From Streptomyces tsukubensis (GTDB taxonomy: Bacteria; Actinomycetota; Actinomycetes; Streptomycetales; Streptomycetaceae): 64,000 bases of DNA. Every line of letters starts with the position of its first letter. The first letter of the stretch is position 1. The notes under the pieces were generated by a model. That model did not search any database. It was given only the letters and a program-made list of their open reading frames with translations, and was not told the DNA's origin. A program made the position numbers and the translations under genes. The DNA lies in assembly GCF_009296025.1 (NCBI RefSeq), contig NZ_CP045178.1, positions 1,054,001-1,118,000 on the forward strand, read 5' to 3'. Shown here piece after piece: positions 8,263 through 19,600 of the stretch.

Positions 8263-9465
8263 TCAGACGGGCGCCAGGCCCCGCTGTGCGGAGAGCAGTT
8301 CGCGCCTGACCCGCGTGAAGGGCCTGGACCTGCCGACGGCCAGCGCGGCCGTGGTCCTGCCTGCCCGCTCGAAGACCGCGAGGAATCCGTCCTCGTCCAG
8401 CGCCCCGTCGGTGATCCTGACCGTGTCGCCGTCCCCGCGACGGCCTGCGAACTGGATGCGGGTCCCGTACTGGTCGGACCAGAAGTAGGGGACCGGGCGG
8501 GTGGTGTCGACGGTGGCACCCGCGAGCAGGTTGCGGACGGCGACGGCGGGCTGCTGGGTGGCGGAGGTCCAGTGTTCGCTGCGGACCCCACCGGCGCGTG
8601 CCACGTCGCCGACGGCCACCACTTGGGGGAGGCGGGTGACGCAGCCGTCGTCGCACAGGACTCCGTCGTCCACGGCGAGGTCGGACCCCGCGAGCCACTC
8701 GGTGTTGGGGACGGCTCCGATCCCGACCACGACCACGTCGGCGGGGAGCACCCGCCCGTCGGAGAGTTCCACGGCGGCGACGGTGTCCCGGCCGCGATGG
8801 CCGGCGGCAGGGGTGACGGAGGCCCGCCGGCCGTGCAGTTCCCGCACGCCGGTCCCGGTGAGCAGCCGCACTCCCCCTCGGTCGTGCAACGCCGCGCAGG
8901 CAGCCGCCAGTCGCTCACCGAGGTGGCCGGCGAGCGGGAGCGGCGCCGCCTCCACCACGGTGACGTCATGGCCGAGGGCGGCGCACGAGGAGGCGGTCTC
9001 CGCGCCGATGAAGCCGCCACCGATCACCACCACATGGCAGGGGCCGGCGGTCAGCGCTCCACGGAGATCTCTGGCCTCCTCCAGAGTGCGCAGGGTGTGC
9101 ACACCGGCCGGCACGGCTCCGGGCAGACGCCTGGCGCGGGCCCCCGTGGCGATCACCACTCCGTCGGTGGGGACGGTGCGGCCGTCGTCGAGCAGGACGG
9201 TCCTGCCTCGGACGTCGAGACCGCGGGCACGGACGCCGAGCAGCCACTCGGCGGCGAGTTCGTCCGTCTCCTCGGCGTCGCCGAGCGCGAGTGTCTCTTC
9301 CCCGGCGCCGCCGGTGAGGAAGCCCTTGGACAGCGGGGGCCGGTCGTAGGGGGCGTGCGGTTCCTCACCGACCACGACGAGGCGGCCGTCGAAGCCCTGG
9401 GCGCGCAGTTCCCGCGCGGCATACAGTCCGGCGAGCGAGGCGCCCACCACGGTCACGGTCCTCAT
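8263..9465 (-). CDS. FAD-dependent ferredoxin reductase for a Rieske oxygenase system
   Basis: The 400-residue protein has an N-terminal FAD-binding Rossmann motif (VVGASLAGLYAARELR) and a second dinucleotide motif, VVIGGGFIGAETASS, near residue 150 for NAD(P)H. A PQVVAVGDVA motif near 270 closes the FAD site, and a C-terminal reductase domain follows. This is the layout of reductases that feed ring-hydroxylating oxygenases through a ferredoxin. Its start overlaps the Rieske ferredoxin stop by 4 bp (ATGA), so the two are made together. The only oxygenase component in the window is the GbcA-like gene at 15432, which makes it the likely final acceptor; that link is inference. Confidence 0.87.
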   Translation of the reverse strand: MRTVTVVGASLAGLYAARELRAQGFDGRLVVVGEEPHAPYDRPPLSKGFLTGGAGEETLALGDAEETDELAAEWLLGVRARGLDVRGRTVLLDDGRTVPTDGVVIATGARARRLPGAVPAGVHTLRTLEEARDLRGALTAGPCHVVVIGGGFIGAETASSCAALGHDVTVVEAAPLPLAGHLGERLAAACAALHDRGGVRLLTGTGVRELHGRRASVTPAAGHRGRDTVAAVELSDGRVLPADVVVVGIGAVPNTEWLAGSDLAVDDGVLCDDGCVTRLPQVVAVGDVARAGGVRSEHWTSATQQPAVAVRNLLAGATVDTTRPVPYFWSDQYGTRIQFAGRRGDGDTVRITDGALDEDGFLAVFERAGRTTAALAVGRSRPFTRVRRELLSAQRGLAPV

Positions 9466-9782
9466 GCGGCGGTGCCTTCCTCGGCGGCGAGGTGGAGATG
9501 GACGACGTCGTCCTCGACGGTCACCCGGTGGGTGCGGACGGGGCGGCGGGCGGGCAGGCAGGTCGGGCGTCCCGTCCTGAGGTCGAACGAGGCGGCGTGC
9601 AGGGGGCATTCGACGAGACACCCCTCAAGCCACCCTTCGGAGAGGGAGGCGTCCTGGTGGCTACAGGTGTCGTCGATGGCGTACAGCTCGCCGTCCGCGT
9701 TGAAGACGGCGATGGGCGGGCTGGTCTCGACGCGGACCGCCTCACCGGCGGGAAGGTCTTCGAGACGGCAGACGGGAATCAT
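9462..9782 (-). CDS. Rieske [2Fe-2S] ferredoxin
   Basis: This 106-residue protein has the complete Rieske cluster motif: Cys40-x-His42 (CSH) and Cys59-x2-His62 (CPLH). Its size is right for a bare Rieske ferredoxin of the kind that carries electrons to Rieske oxygenases. The ATG at 9782 is preceded by GAGGTGGGG. It is the first gene of a two-gene unit with the FAD reductase. It is divergent from the IclR gene and probably controlled by the inverted repeat at 9834-9871. Confidence 0.9.
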   Translation of the reverse strand: MIPVCRLEDLPAGEAVRVETSPPIAVFNADGELYAIDDTCSHQDASLSEGWLEGCLVECPLHAASFDLRTGRPTCLPARRPVRTHRVTVEDDVVHLHLAAEEGTAA

Positions 9783-9833
9783 GACCCCACCTCTCGGTCC
9801 AGGACTCCGTCCATGGACTCTTGGGTAACATGC

Positions 9834-9871
9834 TGTTCCGTATGGCGCAGACTTGGGCGCCATACGCAACA
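9834..9871. promoter_or_regulatory. Putative IclR operator: 15-bp inverted repeat with 8-bp spacer
   Basis: The left arm TGTTCCGTATGGCGC (9834-9848) and right arm GCGCCATACGCAACA (9857-9871) are inverted copies with 14 of 15 positions matching. The site lies between the divergent ferredoxin and IclR genes, so it could control both. A second site with the same 15-8-15 spacing lies before mscR. Binding by the adjacent IclR protein is inferred. Confidence 0.72.
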
Positions 9872-9953
9872 CGATCCGGGCGAGATGCCCTTGGCGTCAA
9901 GGGTTTTCCTGCAACGCGGCCCGAACCGGCCGCCAGGTGGTGAGAGTTGATCC

Positions 9954-9971
9954 ATGAGTGTGGACCTATGA
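9954..9971 (+). promoter_or_regulatory. Possible 5-codon leader peptide coupled to the IclR gene
   Basis: The codons ATG AGT GTG GAC CTA TGA encode MSVDL. The stop overlaps the IclR ATG as ATGA. The purine stretch GTGAGAG is about 8 bases before this ATG but more than 20 before the IclR start. Ribosomes may therefore load at the leader and restart at IclR. CTA is a rare codon here. Confidence 0.35.
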
Positions 9972-10864
9972 GCAGTGAGCGACGCGAGGCGACCAAACGG
10001 AGCCCAGAGGCCGAAGACGCACGTCGGAAGGGTGGAGACAACCGCGAAGAGGCCCTCGCGGACACCGCGTCCGAAGGGCCGGTCGAGGGGCGGTCCAAGT
10101 CGGCCAAGGGCGCGGGATCCGTACAGTCCGTGGACCGCGCGGTGAGCGTCCTTGAGATCCTGGCCCGGCACGGCGAGGCGGGGGTCACCGACATCGCCGA
10201 CGAATTGGGGGTGCACAAGTCCACCGCCTTCCGGCTGGTGGGCGTCCTGGAGAACCGCGGCCTCGTCGCGCAGGCGAAGGACCGGGGCAAGTACTACCTG
10301 GGTGCGGGCGTGCTGCGGCTGGCCGGCGCGGCGGCCGTGCGGCTCGACATCTCGCAGGAGGGGGCCCCGGTCTGCCGGGAACTCGCCGACGAACTGGGCG
10401 AGACGGTCAACATCGCGGTCCTGGACGACGACGCGGCGGTCAACATCATGCAGGCGCGCGGTTCCGCCGCGGTGACCGCGCAGAACTGGCTGGGCAGACG
10501 GACCCCCCTGCACGCCACGTCGAGTGGCAAGGTCCTGCTGGCCCATCTGCCCGACACGCTCCGGGAGGGACTGCTCGCCCGGCCCCTGCCGCGTTTCACC
10601 GACCGGACGGTGACGGGGACCGTCCCTCTCCGGGCGGAGCTGAAGTCGGTCGTCGAGCAGGGCTGGGCCGTCGCGGTCGAGGAGTTGGAGGTCGGGCTCG
10701 CCGCCGTCTCCGCGCCGGTCCGCGCACACGACGGCAATGTCATCGGGGCGTTGAGCGCCTCGGGCCCCGTCTACCGGCTGACCCCGGAGCGGCTCGCCGA
10801 GCTGGCCATCCGCACCGCGGCGGCGGGCGTCGACCTCTCCCGGCGTATGGGGTACGGCTTCTGA
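9968..10864 (+). CDS. IclR-family transcriptional regulator of the demethylation locus
   Basis: The product has about 298 residues. After a 45-residue charged, probably disordered leader there is an IclR winged helix: SVDRAVSVLEILARHG, then ITDIADELGVHKSTAFRLVG-type residues. The effector domain contains NWLGRRTPLHATSSGKVLLA and EELEVGLAAVSAPV, typical of the family. IclR proteins usually repress catabolic operons until a substrate or intermediate binds. The gene lies between the ferredoxin/reductase pair and the mscR-oxidase-oxygenase run. The ATG at 9968 overlaps by 4 bp the stop of a possible 5-codon leader frame at 9954. The only good ribosome site (GAGAG near 9943) is spaced for that leader. 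Confidence 0.9.
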   Translation: MSSERREATKRSPEAEDARRKGGDNREEALADTASEGPVEGRSKSAKGAGSVQSVDRAVSVLEILARHGEAGVTDIADELGVHKSTAFRLVGVLENRGLVAQAKDRGKYYLGAGVLRLAGAAAVRLDISQEGAPVCRELADELGETVNIAVLDDDAAVNIMQARGSAAVTAQNWLGRRTPLHATSSGKVLLAHLPDTLREGLLARPLPRFTDRTVTGTVPLRAELKSVVEQGWAVAVEELEVGLAAVSAPVRAHDGNVIGALSASGPVYRLTPERLAELAIRTAAAGVDLSRRMGYGF

Positions 10865-10890
10865 CGGCACGTCAGCAGCGAGCGACATGT

Positions 10891-10924
10891 GAGGGCGGGG
10901 ACCGGGAAGCCGGTCCCCGCCCTC
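10891..10924. terminator. Strong hairpin terminator after the IclR gene
   Basis: GAGGGCGGGGACCGG (10891-10905) pairs perfectly with CCGGTCCCCGCCCTC (10910-10924) around a GAAG tetraloop. It stands 26 bp after the IclR stop and has no U-tract, which is common in actinomycetes. Confidence 0.85.
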
Positions 10925-10983
10925 ACGCACGGGTGGGTCGGGGAGTGACCGGCGCGATTTTTCCGGGGGTTGACCTCGCCCTC

Positions 10984-11050
10984 TTGACGGCCCCCGGATG
11001 CGATTCTCAGTATGTTCCTCGTCGCGCAACATAAAGCGCTATGCGCAACA
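10984..11050 (+). promoter_or_regulatory. mscR promoter with second IclR-type operator
   Basis: TTGACG (10984-10989) and CAGTAT (11008-11013) could be -35 and -10 boxes 18 bp apart. Directly after lie TGTTCCTCGTCGCGC (11013-11027) and GCGCTATGCGCAACA (11036-11050), again two 15-bp arms around 8 bp. The right arm differs from that of the 9834-9871 site at 2 of 15 positions; the left arm is more degenerate. A bound protein here would block transcription, which suits an IclR repressor. Confidence 0.6.
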
Positions 11051-11101
11051 GCGCCGTGCAGATGATCGTGCGGCCAGGCGCAGCAGCAGAGGAGTGATGT
11101 C

Positions 11102-12187
11102 GTGTCGCACGAGGTCCCTGCCGTCGTCGCTCTCAAAAAGGGCGCCCCCGTGGAAATCACGACGATCGTCGTGCCGGATCCAGGACCGGGGGAAGTACTG
11201 GTGTCCGTGCAGGCCTGCGGTGTGTGCCACACGGATCTGCACTACCGGGAGGGGGCCGTCGGCGACTCCTTCCCCTACCTGCTCGGCCACGAGGCGGCGG
11301 GCACGGTCGAGACGGTCGGCGCGGGGGTCGACGACCTCTCCCCCGGTGACACGGTGGTCCTCGCCTGGCGGGCGCCGTGCGGCGGCTGCCGTTCCTGCCG
11401 TCGGGGCCGCCCCTGGTACTGCTTCGACTCCCGCAACGCCACCCGGCCCATGACCCTCCTCGACGGCACTCCGCTCACCCCCGCGCTAGGTATCGGCGCC
11501 TTCGCCCCGAAGACCCTGGTCGCCGCGGGCCAGGCCGTGAAGGTCGACCCGGCGGCGCGCCCCGAGGCGGCCGGCCTCATCGGCTGCGGGGTGATGGCCG
11601 GTTACGGCGCGGCCGTCAACACCGGCCAGGTACGGCACGGCGACACCGTGGCGGTGATCGGCTGCGGCGGCGTGGGCGACGCGGCCGTAGCCGGGGCATC
11701 GCTCGCGGGTGCGCGGCGAGTGATCGCCGTGGACGTCGACGACAAGAAACTCGACGCCGCCACCCGCTTCGGCGCCACCCACACGGTCAATTCCCGGGGC
11801 ACGGATCCGGTCGCCGCGGTCCGTGAGCTGACGGCGGGTCACGGAGTCGATGTCGCCATCGACGCGGTCGGACTCCCCGAGACGTACCGCCAGGCCTTCA
11901 CCATGCGCGACCTGGCCGGTGTGCTGGTCCAGGTCGGTGTGCCACAGCCGGAGGCCACGGTCGAGCTCTCCCTGGCCGATCTCTTCTCGCACGGCGGCGC
12001 GCTCAAGTCGTCCTGGTACGGGGACTGTCTGCCCAGCCGGGATTTCCCGATCCTCATCGACCAGTACCTCAGCGGCAGGCTCAATCTCGGCGCCTTCGTC
12101 AGCGAGACCATCGGTCTCGGCCAGGTCGAGGAGGCGTTCGCGAAGATGGGCCGAGGGGAGGTGCTGCGCTCGGTCGTCACCCTGTGA
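11102..12187 (+). CDS. mscR: S-(hydroxymethyl)mycothiol dehydrogenase (formaldehyde oxidation)
   Basis: The 361-residue zinc alcohol dehydrogenase has catalytic-zinc motif [13 protein letters not shown] and GHEAAG. The structural four-Cys lobe is [15 protein letters not shown], and the NAD-binding motif GCGGVGDAA lies near residue 185. [14 protein letters not shown] near the C-terminus is characteristic of the mycothiol-dependent formaldehyde dehydrogenases. The enzyme oxidises the mycothiol adduct of formaldehyde, the by-product of oxidative N-demethylation, which explains its place before the dimethylglycine-oxidase-like gene. GTG 11102 is preceded by AGAGGAG at good spacing. Confidence 0.9.
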   Translation: MSHEVPAVVALKKGAPVEITTIVVPDPGPGEVLVSVQACGVCHTDLHYREGAVGDSFPYLLGHEAAGTVETVGAGVDDLSPGDTVVLAWRAPCGGCRSCRRGRPWYCFDSRNATRPMTLLDGTPLTPALGIGAFAPKTLVAAGQAVKVDPAARPEAAGLIGCGVMAGYGAAVNTGQVRHGDTVAVIGCGGVGDAAVAGASLAGARRVIAVDVDDKKLDAATRFGATHTVNSRGTDPVAAVRELTAGHGVDVAIDAVGLPETYRQAFTMRDLAGVLVQVGVPQPEATVELSLADLFSHGGALKSSWYGDCLPSRDFPILIDQYLSGRLNLGAFVSETIGLGQVEEAFAKMGRGEVLRSVVTL

Positions 12188-15104
<2,917 letters not shown>

Positions 15105-15431
15105 CGAGGCCGCCGGGGGTCGGGACCGACCCACGCTGGGTGTCGGGGTCGCCCGGCGCAGGGCGTCGGGACCGACCGGCGCAGGGCGTCGGGACCGACC
15201 GGCGCAGGGCGTCGGGACCGACCGGCACCGGAGAGCGGCTTCCGGCGCCACCCTCGCGCCCCGGCGCCCGCGCGATGCACCGCCACCGTCCCGCTCGTCC
15301 GAAGAGTCACCGTCCGGCTCGTCCGGTGGAGTCACCGTCCGGCTCGTCCGACGGAGTCACCGCCACCGCCACCGCCCGTACGAGCTTTACCGCCCCCGCC
15401 CGTCCGACGTACACGCCCCGAGGAGTCAGCC
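15105..15431. other. 327-bp gap with two further minisatellites
   Basis: Between the flavoenzyme and oxygenase genes, a 23-bp unit based on CGTCGGGACCGACCGGCGC recurs about 4.5 times from 15118 to 15227. A separate 25-bp unit starting GTCACCGTCCGGCTCGTCCG recurs about 2.5 times from 15290 to 15360. No gene or clear promoter is seen; GAGGAGTCAGCC at the end gives the oxygenase ribosome site. Confidence 0.75.
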
Positions 15432-16568
15432 ATGACGACGGCGCCGCTCTCGCACACGTCACTCCCCCAGAGCCTCCACCCCACCCTGCCCGGCCACTAC
15501 TACACCGATCCCGAGATCTTCCGTCGAGAGCAGGAACACGTCTTCGAGACCCACTGGATCTGCGCGGTGCGCTCCGCCGACCTCGCGAAGCCCGGCGCCT
15601 TCCGCACGGCCCAAGTGGGAAGGGAGAGCGTCCTCGTCGTCCGGGGCAGGGACGGGGCACTGCGGGCCTTCCTGAACATCTGCCGGCACAGGGGCGCCCG
15701 GCTCTGCATGGAGCCCCGAGGTGAAGTGCGGCGCGCGCTCCAATGCCCGTACCACGCCTGGACGTACGGCCTCGACGGCAGGCTGTCGGCGGCACCCGGG
15801 CTCACCGGCATGCCGGACGTGGACCGGAGCGGCTACGGGCTGATCCCGGTGGCGCTGCGGGAGTGGCTGGGCTACGCCTGGGTGTGCACGGCCGACGAGC
15901 CGCCGTCCTTCGAGGAGACGGTGGTCGGTGCGGCGGTGGAGCGGCTGGGCGACGCCGCCTCCATCGAGCGGTACAGGACCGAGGACCTGGCGCTCGGCGA
16001 ACGCGTCACCTACGACGTGCGGGCCAACTGGAAACTCATCGTCGAGAACTTCATGGAGTGCTATCACTGCGCTACGATCCACCCCGAACTCACCGACGTA
16101 CTACCGGAGTTCACCGACGGATTCGCCGCGCAGTACTACGTGGGGCACGGCGCCCGCTTCGCCGAGGAGGCCGAGGGGTTCACGGTGGACGGCAGCGCCG
16201 GGTTCGGGACGCTGCCGGGGGTCGGTCCTGAACAGGACCGGAGGTACTACGCCATCACGGTCAGGCCGACGGTCTTCGTCAATCTGGTGCCCGACCATGT
16301 GATCCTGCACCGGATGTACCCGATGGCCGAGGACCGCACGGTGGTCGAGTGCGACTGGCTCTACGCCCCCGAGGTACTGGAGTCGGGGGCCGACGTCTCG
16401 AAGTCCGTGGAGCTGTTCCACCGGGTCAACTCGCAGGACTTCGAGGCGTGCGAACGCACCCAGCCGGCGATGTCGTCGCGCGCCTACCGCGCCGGTGGGG
16501 TGCTCGTACCGACCGAGCACCACATCGGCGCGTTCCACACCTGGCTGACCGAGCGGCTCGGCGACTGA
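15432..16568 (+). CDS. Rieske non-heme iron oxygenase, GbcA-like (glycine betaine/N-methyl demethylase)
   Basis: The 378-residue oxygenase has the Rieske cluster ligands Cys84/His86 (CRHRGARLC) and Cys105/His108 (CPYHAWTY). The mononuclear iron site is in ENFMECYHCATIHPEL (His212, His217). Its N-terminus (LPGHYYTDPEIFRREQEHVF) and length fit the betaine/stachydrine demethylase branch rather than aromatic dioxygenases. With the dimethylglycine-oxidase-like enzyme and mscR next door, the likely path is betaine to dimethylglycine to sarcosine with formaldehyde removal. The exact substrate is not proven; stachydrine or carnitine are alternatives. Electrons probably come from the ferredoxin/reductase pair at 8263-9782. 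Confidence 0.85.
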   Translation: MTTAPLSHTSLPQSLHPTLPGHYYTDPEIFRREQEHVFETHWICAVRSADLAKPGAFRTAQVGRESVLVVRGRDGALRAFLNICRHRGARLCMEPRGEVRRALQCPYHAWTYGLDGRLSAAPGLTGMPDVDRSGYGLIPVALREWLGYAWVCTADEPPSFEETVVGAAVERLGDAASIERYRTEDLALGERVTYDVRANWKLIVENFMECYHCATIHPELTDVLPEFTDGFAAQYYVGHGARFAEEAEGFTVDGSAGFGTLPGVGPEQDRRYYAITVRPTVFVNLVPDHVILHRMYPMAEDRTVVECDWLYAPEVLESGADVSKSVELFHRVNSQDFEACERTQPAMSSRAYRAGGVLVPTEHHIGAFHTWLTERLGD

Positions 16569-16576
16569 GCCGGACC

Positions 16577-16606
16577 GAGGGGGGCGTGCTGCGGCCCGCC
16601 CCCCTC
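16577..16606. terminator. Bidirectional hairpin between convergent oxygenase and SMC-like genes
   Basis: GAGGGGGGCG (16577-16586) pairs perfectly with CGCCCCCCTC (16597-16606) around a 10-base loop. It fills the 36-bp convergent gap and touches the stop codon of the SMC-like gene. Confidence 0.8.
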
Positions 16607-19600
16607 AGGACGGGCGCTTGTACATGCGGGTCGCGGTGATCTCGCCGTGCACGGTCTCCTCCTCGGGATCCTGCTGCGGCAGCCCCGGGCGGAGATGCTC
16701 CTCCACCCGGATGTACTTGAGCCCCGCCCGCAGGTCCGCGTCATTGCGCAACCGGATGACCAGCGGGAACTCCGCGAGCGCCGTCGTGTCGAAGAGCCCG
16801 GTGGTGTAGAGGAGCTGCACGCCGAGCGCGTCGGCGACGGCCCGCTGGAGTTCCAGCAGATACGTCGCGTTGGCGCGGCCGATGGGGTTGTCGAGGAAGA
16901 GCGTGCCCGCGTGACGGTGCTTGTCACGGCCCCTGTCGTTGCTGCGCAGCGCGGCCATCGTGCAGTAGAGGGCGATGGCGGCGGTGAGGAGCTGACCGCC
17001 GGAGAACACGTCGCCCATCTGTCCGACGGGCACCCGCTCGGCGCGCAGCACAGCGTCGGGCTTGAGAATCTCCACGGCCACCCCGCGTGGCTGGAGCGCC
17101 GCCTGCACACCGCGCAACAGCAGCGACATACCGTCGCGGCGCAGGTCGGAGTTCTTGCGCACGGCGGAACGGGTCGCCTCGTCGATGACCTCGCCGAGCC
17201 GTTCCGCGAGGGTCGCCTGGTCGGGTTCTTCGAAACGGATCCGCAGGAACTCCTGGCCCGACCACTCCCCCAGCCCCTCCGGCAGCCGGGAGAGGCGCTG
17301 GGCGGAGCGGAGCGTGGCGAGGGACGACTCGACCAGCCCGCGCAGCCGGTCGACGATCGAGTCGCGGTTGCGCTCCAGCTGCTCCAGTTCGTCGGTGAGG
17401 ACCCGCAGCCGGGGCGCGAAGGCGTCCGCCCATTTCCCCGCGTGCTCGGGCAGCGTGGCGGCGGGCAGTTCGCGGATCTGCTGGCGGGCGGGGGTGCGTA
17501 CCTGTTCGTAGCGGGTGGAGTTGGCGTGTCTGACGAGGATGTCGCTCGCCTCCCTGACCGCGGCCTCCGCCGTGGAGAGGTCGGTGGCGCAGCCGCGCAG
17601 GGAGCGGCGGGTCTCGGCTGCCGACTGCCTCGCCTCCTCCAGGGTGCCGGGATACGGCTCGGGCGCCTCGGCGGGTTCGCCGTCGTCGCCCGGCTGCGGT
17701 TCGCGCAGCAGGTCCCGCAGGAGGGCGGCGGTCTCCTCGAAGCCCGCGGTGGCCTCCTCCGCCGCCCGGTGCGCGTAGGACAGTTCGGAGTGCGCGGCCC
17801 GCGCGGTGGCGAGCGCGTCGGTGCGGGCGGCGAGGTCTCCGGTGGCGGTGCGCAGCAGGGACTGGGCGTGTTCCGCGTCGCGGGGGGCGAGTTCCTCCGC
17901 GAGGTCGGTGTGGGCTCCGCCCTCTTCCGGGGCGTGGCGTTCGGCCTCGCCGCGCAGCCTGCCGAGCTGTTCGCTGGCGGACTGTGCGCGGGTCTCCAAC
18001 TTCTGCACCAGCTCTTCCGCGCGGCCGGCGGCCGCCTGTCTGGAGGGCCCGTCGGCGCCGTCCGGGCCTTCGAGGAGCTGGGCCGCGCGGGTGCGGACCT
18101 TGTTGCTGAGGCGGTCCAGTTCCGCGCGGGCCGCGCTCTCGTCGCTCTCGGCGCGGGCCTGTTCGGCGCGGAGGTCCGCGCCGACGCCGACCTTCTCGTA
18201 GAGCTGGGAAGCGGCCCGGTACGCCTCGCGCAGGGTGGGCAGCGCGGTGCGGGGCGCCTCGGGGTCGGGTTCGGGCAGTTCCTCGGGGGCGCCCGCGATC
18301 TCCGCGCGTTCGGCCCGCAGGGCGCGGGCGGTGCGGCGGGCGTCGTCGGCCGCGCGCTGGGCCGCCCTGCGGTCCTCGTCGGCGGCGCGGGCCCGTTCCA
18401 GGCAGGTCTGGGCCCGTGCCTCGGACTCGACGGCCTCCTCCCCGAGTTCCCTGAGCCTGCTGGTCCAGGCGGCGCGCTCGCGCAGCCGGTGGGCGAGGCC
18501 CGCGAGGACGTCGGCGACGCGGCGGGCGCGCTGGGCGGTCTCCTGGCGTTCGTCACGCAGCGCGGCGGCCTCCGCCGCGGCCTCGTCCGCCTCCGTGCGC
18601 AGGGCGCGGGCCTCGGCCAGCCGTTCTGCCGCGGCTTCCGCCTCCTCGCGCGCCCTGCGGGCGGTGTGCTCCAGTTCGGTGAGGTGTCCCGTGGGGCACC
18701 CGGCCCGCCAGGAGGTGAGGCGGGCCGCCAGCTCGCGGTCCTTGGCAAGCCGGGCCGCGAGGCCGCGGATCTCCTCGTCTCGGGCGGCGGCCCGGGTCCT
18801 GAGCTGGGCCCGCTCCTCGTCGGCCGCGTGTTCGTCGTGCATGGCCGGGTTGGGCGGTACGAGGAAGACGCCGGTCTCCGTGGCGCCCTGGCCCGGTGTG
18901 GGGGCGAGCAGGGCGGCCGCGGTGCCGACGGCGACGGTGGAGCGCGGCAGCAGGGCCGCGCCGGTCAGGACCTCGCGGGCGCGGGAGTGGGTGTCGGGGT
19001 CGGTGATGACGACGCCGTCGACCAGCTCGGGGCGGGCGGCGAGGACGGCCGCGTGGTCGGCGGGGTCGACGGCCTGGGCGAGGTAGCGCCAGCCGGGCAG
19101 TGCGGGGATGCCGTGTTCACCGAGGAACTCGACGGTGGTGAGGACGTCGGGCCCTGGCGGGAGCAGACCCCCGTCGCCCAGCGCGCCGAGGATGCGGGAG
19201 TCGTCGGCCGCGACGGTGCGCAGGTCGAAGAGGTGGCGCTCGGCCGAGGCCACCGCCTCCTCCAGCATGTCGCGCAGTCCGTCGGCGGCGCCGTCGAGTT
19301 CCGGCGCGGTCAGGGGGCCTTCTGTGCCGAGGCGGGTCTCCGTGGTGGTGCCCGCGGTGGACGTGGCCCTCGCAGCGCCGTCGGGCGCGGGTCCTGAGCG
19401 GCGCGGGCCCGGTACTCCCGCCGGTCCGGGGGTGCTCGGGAGGCTCAGCAGTTCGGCGAGCCGCTCCTCCGCCGCGAGGCTCGCGGCCGCTGACCTCTCC
19501 GCGTCGTAGGCGCGTTCGGCGGCGGTCGCCGCGTCGGCCGCGCGGGCCGAGGAGAGTTCGGCGCGGGCCTCGGCGGAGGCGGTTTCCTTGGCCCGGTCGG

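Noticed and set aside
8260-9828. 522-residue open frame on the plus strand
   Set aside because: Antisense shadow of the ferredoxin reductase and Rieske ferredoxin, which have full cofactor motifs on the other strand.
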